NCBI RefSeq assembly: GCF_003352915.1
Contig: NZ_CP022314.1
Span: 729,414-793,413, forward strand
Direction of reading: 5' to 3'
Origin: Arthrobacter sp. PM3
GTDB taxonomy: Bacteria > Actinomycetota > Actinomycetes > Actinomycetales > Micrococcaceae
Length of the DNA stretch: 64,000 bases
Numbering within the stretch: the first letter of the stretch is position 1; the number at the start of each line of letters is the position of its first letter. The position numbers and the translations under genes are program-made. Shown here in pieces: positions 60,231 through 64,000 of this stretch. The notes beneath the pieces were generated by a model. The model had not been told where the DNA came from. It saw nothing but the letters and a program-made list of their open reading frames with translations, and ran no database searches.

Positions 60231-60255
60231 TATGATGGGGGAAGCGCGTCGACGA
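60231..60255 (+). promoter_or_regulatory. -10 box and operator of the LacI-family regulator gene
   Basis: TATGAT (60231-60236) resembles a -10 box, and GCGCGTCGACGA (60244-60255) lies at the expected transcription start. The same 12 bp occurs in front of the alpha-glucosidase gene at 61423-61434, indicating a shared operator. Confidence 0.65.
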
Positions 60256-60326
60256 GCGCGGCCGGCAGGCTATGGTGCTGGCGCAGACGGCTGCGGCCGA
60301 GACCAGTCCGAGGGGGGAACTTACAC

Positions 60327-61346
60327 ATGGCGGCGACGATGGCCGATGTTGCGCGTGCCGCCGGGGTCTCCAGGAGCACGGTCTCATACGTGCTAAGCGG
60401 TACCCGGCCGATCTCGGACATGACGCGGGAGAGGATTCTCCGCGCCATGAAGGAACTGAATTACACGCCGAACGTCTTGGCTCAGGGCCTGGCCGGCAGA
60501 CGCACGGGAATCATCGCCCTGATCTTTCCGCTCAGCGAGGTCGGGTTCAATCCCACGGAAATTGAGTACATCCGCGCGGCATCTGAGCAAGCCCGCGAAG
60601 ACGGCTACAACCTTCTCCTTTGGCCCTTCGGTGCGGACGAAATTGAGGAAGTGCGCAAGGTGGTCAATCAAGGCCTTGTTGAGGGCGTCGTCCTCATGGA
60701 GGTCCTGACGGCCGACGAGCGCGTACCGTTCCTGATTGAATCTGACATTCCGTTCACGATGATCGGGCGGACAGCGGATCCCCGTGACTTGGCCTATGTG
60801 GACACCGATTTTGAGGCAAGCGGTTCGATGGCCGTAGACCATGTGGCCGGGCTGGGCCACACAGAGATTGGTTTCCTTGCCCGGACCCAGGACGATCTGG
60901 ATGCCGGGCACGGCCCTGCCGTCAGGACGCGCGACGCCGTCCTCGCCGAAGCCGGGAAATTGGGCATCCGGGCGCACATCTTCACGGCGTCGCCGACGTT
61001 CCCGGCAGGCTGGGATGCCTTGAAAGAAATCAGACGAACGGCCCCGGGCCTGACGGCCCTCCTTGAACTCAATGAACCGGCAACCCTTGGACTCATGGCG
61101 GCCGCCGCCGAGCAGGGAATCCGGATTCCGGAGGATCTTTCCATCGTTGCCGTGAACGCAAGCGAGACCACCGCACAGATGAGCAAGCCCGCGCTGACCA
61201 GCGTGTCTCCGACCCACGGCGATCTAGCCCGGCTCGCAGTCAAGTACCTGGTCCGGCGCCTCCGCGGCGAAGACCAGTCCGCCTTTCAGACACTGGTCGA
61301 GCCCAAACTGATTGAACGCGGCAGCACAGCCGTCGCCCGGTCCTAA
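60327..61346 (+). CDS. LacI-family regulator of the alpha-glucosidase locus
   Basis: A 339-residue LacI protein: MADVARAAGVSRSTVSYVLSGTRPISDMTRERILRAMKELNYTPN at the start (helix-turn-helix and hinge), then a periplasmic-binding-like sugar domain. AGGGGGG precedes ATG 60327. It lies just upstream of an alpha-glucosidase and a sugar ABC transporter, and shared GCGTCGA operators sit in front of both itself and the enzyme gene. It is probably a repressor released by a maltose- or trehalose-type sugar. Confidence 0.92.
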   Translation: MAATMADVARAAGVSRSTVSYVLSGTRPISDMTRERILRAMKELNYTPNVLAQGLAGRRTGIIALIFPLSEVGFNPTEIEYIRAASEQAREDGYNLLLWPFGADEIEEVRKVVNQGLVEGVVLMEVLTADERVPFLIESDIPFTMIGRTADPRDLAYVDTDFEASGSMAVDHVAGLGHTEIGFLARTQDDLDAGHGPAVRTRDAVLAEAGKLGIRAHIFTASPTFPAGWDALKEIRRTAPGLTALLELNEPATLGLMAAAAEQGIRIPEDLSIVAVNASETTAQMSKPALTSVSPTHGDLARLAVKYLVRRLRGEDQSAFQTLVEPKLIERGSTAVARS

Positions 61347-61382
61347 GCGGCCTAGCCGCCCGCACCCTTCCCGGTGTGACTC

Positions 61383-61460
61383 TTGACACCCGCCCCTACT
61401 CCTCCTAATCTCGATTATTGACGCGCGTCGACGAAGCGCGTCGACAACCCGCGTCGATTG
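61383..61460 (+). promoter_or_regulatory. Sigma-70 promoter with three 13-bp-spaced LacI operators
   Basis: TTGACA (61383-61388), 17 bp and TAATCT (61406-61411) form a good housekeeping promoter. Three GCGTCGA motifs at 61425, 61438 and 61451, exactly 13 bp apart, follow at the predicted start site. The first 12-mer GCGCGTCGACGA is identical to that before the lacI gene. TCGATT also recurs at 61411, 61454 and 61471. Confidence 0.75.
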
Positions 61461-61558
61461 AATTATTGCCTCGATTGACTCATTGCCGAGTCCATCCGTC
61501 CTCGCCCGGCTCCGGAGCTTCATCCCGGCGCTCCGGAAGGCAGAACAGGAAGCAACCC

Positions 61559-63253
61559 TTGAGCACCAAACCCGCGAATATCCCTGCCGACAGCAAGGAA
61601 GTGTCGGATGCAGACTGGTGGCGCCAAGCGGCCGTCTATCAGATCTACCCGCGCAGCTTTTCCGACTCCAACGGGGACGGCCTGGGCGACATCAACGGCA
61701 TCACCGCCAAGGTCCCCTACCTGGACAAGCTCGGGGTCGACGCCGTCTGGCTTTCCCCGTTCTACCCCTCGGCGCTGGCTGACGGCGGTTACGACGTCGA
61801 CGACTACCGCGACGTCGACCCCAAGCTGGGCACATTGGCCGACTTCGACAAGATGGTGGCCGCCCTGCACGCCGCGGGCATCAAGCTTGTAGTGGACATC
61901 GTTCCCAACCACTCCTCGGACCGGCACGAATGGTTCAAGGAAGCCCTGGCCGCCCCGAAGGGCTCGGCAGCACGGGACCGCTACATTTTCCGCGATGGCC
62001 TGGGCGAAAACGGCGATCTGCCGCCTTCGGACTGGGATTCCAAGTTCGGCGGCCGTGCGTGGGAGCGCGTTACCGAACCTGACGGCACCCCCGGGCAGTG
62101 GTACCTGCACATCTTCGCGAAGGAGCAGCCGGACTTCAACTGGGACAACCCCGAGGTCCGCGAGGACTTCCTGGAAACCCTGCGCTTCTGGTCCGACCGC
62201 GGCGTGGACGGCTTCCGCATTGACGTCGCCCACGCCCTGACGAAGGATCTGTCTGAGCCTCTTCCGTCCAAGACCGAGCTTCCGGTGGAAGGCAGCGGGG
62301 TTGATGGGCTGGCGGATGGTTCCCATCCGTTCTGGGACCGCGACGAGGTGCACGGGATCTACGCGGAGTGGCGCAAGGTGTTCAATGAGTACACCCCGCC
62401 CCGGACCGGCGTCGCCGAAGCCTGGGTGCACGCGGACCGCCGTGCCCGCTATGCCAGCCCCGAAGGGCTGGGCCAGGCCTTCAACTTCGACCTCCTGCAG
62501 GCCGATTTCGACGCCGAACAGTTCCGCAGCATCATCATCAAGAACCTCGCCGAGGCTGCAGCATCCGGCGCATCCTCCACGTGGGTGTTCTCCAACCACG
62601 ACGTTATCCGGCATGCCACCCGGTACGGGCTGCCCGACGGCACCGGTCGGAACGGCCCGGCCCGGGCGTGGCTGAAGTCCGCGGGCAGCGAGCCGGCGTT
62701 GGACCGGGCCCTCGGCGAACGCAGGGCCCGCGCGGCCACCCTGCTCATGCTCGCCCTGCCCGGCTCGGCCTACCTGTACCAGGGCGAGGAGCTGGGCCTG
62801 CATGAAGTCGTCGACATTCCCGCTACAGACCGGCAGGATCCTGCCTTCTTCCGCAACCCGGGGGTTGAAATCGGCCGTGACGGGTGCCGCGTTCCGCTGC
62901 CCTGGACCTCCGAAGGTGTCGCCTTCGGCTTCGGCGAGGCGGCGCCGCATCTGCCCCAGCCCGATTGGTTCAGCACCTACGCCGTGGCGAGCCAGGAAAT
63001 GGAGCCCGGCTCCACTCTTGCGCTGTACCGCGAGGCGCTACGGCTCCGGGGCAGCCTCCAGACCGACGAACTACTCAAATGGCTGGATGCGTCCCACGAT
63101 TCGGTGCTGCACTTCACCCGTCCCAACGGATGGCAATCGGTGACCAACTTCGGCACCGCGCCCGTGAAACTGCCCGCCGGCACCGTTGTCCTCAGCAGCG
63201 GCCCGCTGACGGATGGAAACCTTCCGGCGGACACCACCGCCTGGATTATTTGA
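61559..63253 (+). CDS. GH13 alpha-glucosidase
   Basis: A 564-residue glycoside hydrolase family 13 enzyme: QIYPRSFSDSNGDGLGDINGI, DIVPNHSSDRHEWF (region I), GVDGFRIDVAHAL with the nucleophile Asp (region II), GVAEAWV with the general acid Glu (region III), and VFSNHDVIRHATRYG (region IV). It hydrolyses alpha-glucosidic bonds of maltose-type oligosaccharides in the cytoplasm. The TTG at 61559 follows AGGAAG. It is first in an operon with a sugar ABC transporter binding protein under a LacI-type repressor. Confidence 0.93.
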   Translation: MSTKPANIPADSKEVSDADWWRQAAVYQIYPRSFSDSNGDGLGDINGITAKVPYLDKLGVDAVWLSPFYPSALADGGYDVDDYRDVDPKLGTLADFDKMVAALHAAGIKLVVDIVPNHSSDRHEWFKEALAAPKGSAARDRYIFRDGLGENGDLPPSDWDSKFGGRAWERVTEPDGTPGQWYLHIFAKEQPDFNWDNPEVREDFLETLRFWSDRGVDGFRIDVAHALTKDLSEPLPSKTELPVEGSGVDGLADGSHPFWDRDEVHGIYAEWRKVFNEYTPPRTGVAEAWVHADRRARYASPEGLGQAFNFDLLQADFDAEQFRSIIIKNLAEAAASGASSTWVFSNHDVIRHATRYGLPDGTGRNGPARAWLKSAGSEPALDRALGERRARAATLLMLALPGSAYLYQGEELGLHEVVDIPATDRQDPAFFRNPGVEIGRDGCRVPLPWTSEGVAFGFGEAAPHLPQPDWFSTYAVASQEMEPGSTLALYREALRLRGSLQTDELLKWLDASHDSVLHFTRPNGWQSVTNFGTAPVKLPAGTVVLSSGPLTDGNLPADTTAWII

Positions 63254-63310
63254 CCCTTCACCACCGCCCCGCCGGAATGCCGGCCCGGGTTCACTGACAA
63301 AGGAGTGTTC

Positions 63311-64000
63311 ATGAAAGCAAAGCTGACAGCCACGGCGGCACTGATGGCCGCAGGCGCGTTGGCGTTGTCCGCCTGCGGCGGCAACGCGAGCGGCGGCACC
63401 ACAGCCGGCGGCGATGCCGCGGCCAATATGGATGGCCGTGGCCCGATCACGTATGTCCAGGGCAAGGACAACAGCAACGTGGTCCGCCCGCTGATTGAGA
63501 AGTGGAACGCCGCGCACCCGAACGAGAAGGTCACCTTCAAGGAGCAGACGGACCAGGCCGATCAGCAGCACGATGATCTCGTCCAGCACTTCCAGGCCAA
63601 GGACGCCGGTTACGACGTGGCCAGTGTTGACGTTGTCTGGACCGCCGAATTCGCCGCGAAGGGCTGGCTGCAGCCGCTGAAGGACAAGGCCGCGCTCGAC
63701 ACCTCGGCCATGCTCAAGCCCACCGTCGACGCCGCTTCCTACAAGGGCACGCTGTACGCGGCGCCGGTCTCCTCCGACGGCGGCATCCTGTACTACCGCA
63801 AGGATCTGGTGCCGACGCCCCCGAAGACCTGGGACGAGATGATGGGCATGTGCTCGGTTGCCAAGGCCAACAACATGGGCTGCTACTCGGGCCAGTTCAA
63901 GAAGTACGAGGGCCTGACGGTCAACGCGTCCGAGGCGATCAACTCCGCCGGCGGCGCCGTGCTGGATGCCAACGGCAAGCCCAGCCTGCTGACCGCGGAA
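63311..64000 (+). CDS. Sugar ABC transporter binding lipoprotein (partial)
   Basis: The first 230 codons of a binding protein; the gene runs off the window. A lipoprotein signal (LMAAGALALSACGGN) is followed by a type-I binding-protein fold: ITYVQGKDNSNVVRPLIEKWNAAHPNEKVTFKEQ, YDVASVDVVWTAEFAAKGWLQPL, and LYYRKDLVPTPPKTWDEM, as in maltose/trehalose binding proteins. AAGGAG precedes ATG 63311. It delivers the sugar whose hydrolysis is carried out by the upstream alpha-glucosidase. Confidence 0.9.
   Translation, partial: MKAKLTATAALMAAGALALSACGGNASGGTTAGGDAAANMDGRGPITYVQGKDNSNVVRPLIEKWNAAHPNEKVTFKEQTDQADQQHDDLVQHFQAKDAGYDVASVDVVWTAEFAAKGWLQPLKDKAALDTSAMLKPTVDAASYKGTLYAAPVSSDGGILYYRKDLVPTPPKTWDEMMGMCSVAKANNMGCYSGQFKKYEGLTVNASEAINSAGGAVLDANGKPSLLTAE

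Overview
The window is about 64 kb of very GC-rich chromosomal DNA with GTG and TTG starts, ATGA/GTGA gene overlaps and protein families typical of Micrococcaceae. It most resembles Arthrobacter or Pseudarthrobacter. That assignment is inferred from gene content; no rRNA or marker gene here fixes it. I recognise no tRNA, rRNA, CRISPR array, prophage or insertion sequence.

Layout, left to right. A septum-formation-like membrane protein converges on clpB, which has an HspR-type (HAIR-like) operator. An intergenic stretch of about 0.7 kb follows, with a G-rich 13-bp minisatellite and a strikingly symmetrical array of CATG-centred palindromes. Next is a five-gene operon (LacI regulator, MFS permease, short-chain dehydrogenase, beta-keto acid cleavage enzyme, glycerate kinase) that fits oxidative 2-deoxy-D-ribonate catabolism. 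It is closed by a second array of the same palindromes, which runs into the 3' end of the kinase gene. Then come an AhpD-like protein, a molybdate uptake operon with its TOBE regulator (modE-like, modA, modB, modC), an FAD oxidoreductase and several singletons (DUF4031-HD, SRPBCC, YccF, YceI, metallophosphoesterase).

20-29 kb is a cell-surface or exopolysaccharide locus: GH16 lipoprotein, two GT2 enzymes, an HPr-kinase-like ATPase, a GT2-flippase fusion, a large polytopic protein, two small membrane proteins and a secreted jelly-roll protein. trpF and hutD follow, then a polyamine-type ABC transporter (potABCD order) divergent from a FadR-type regulator and a soluble Cache-domain protein. A guanidine-III riboswitch precedes a paired SMR guanidinium exporter. 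After an aldo-keto reductase and an MBL hydrolase lie a DEAD-box helicase and two methyltransferases.

43.6-47.7 kb is a nine-gene Asp23/Gls24 envelope-stress locus with its own ECF sigma factor and a zinc-finger-Asp23 fusion. The remainder holds cycA, a two-module Lrp regulator divergent from an M20 amidohydrolase and an MHS permease, two more MFS exporters, trmB, and an ECF sigma/anti-sigma pair divergent from a secreted-repeat lipoprotein with matching promoters on both sides. It ends with a LacI-controlled alpha-glucosidase and sugar ABC transport locus that runs off the right edge.
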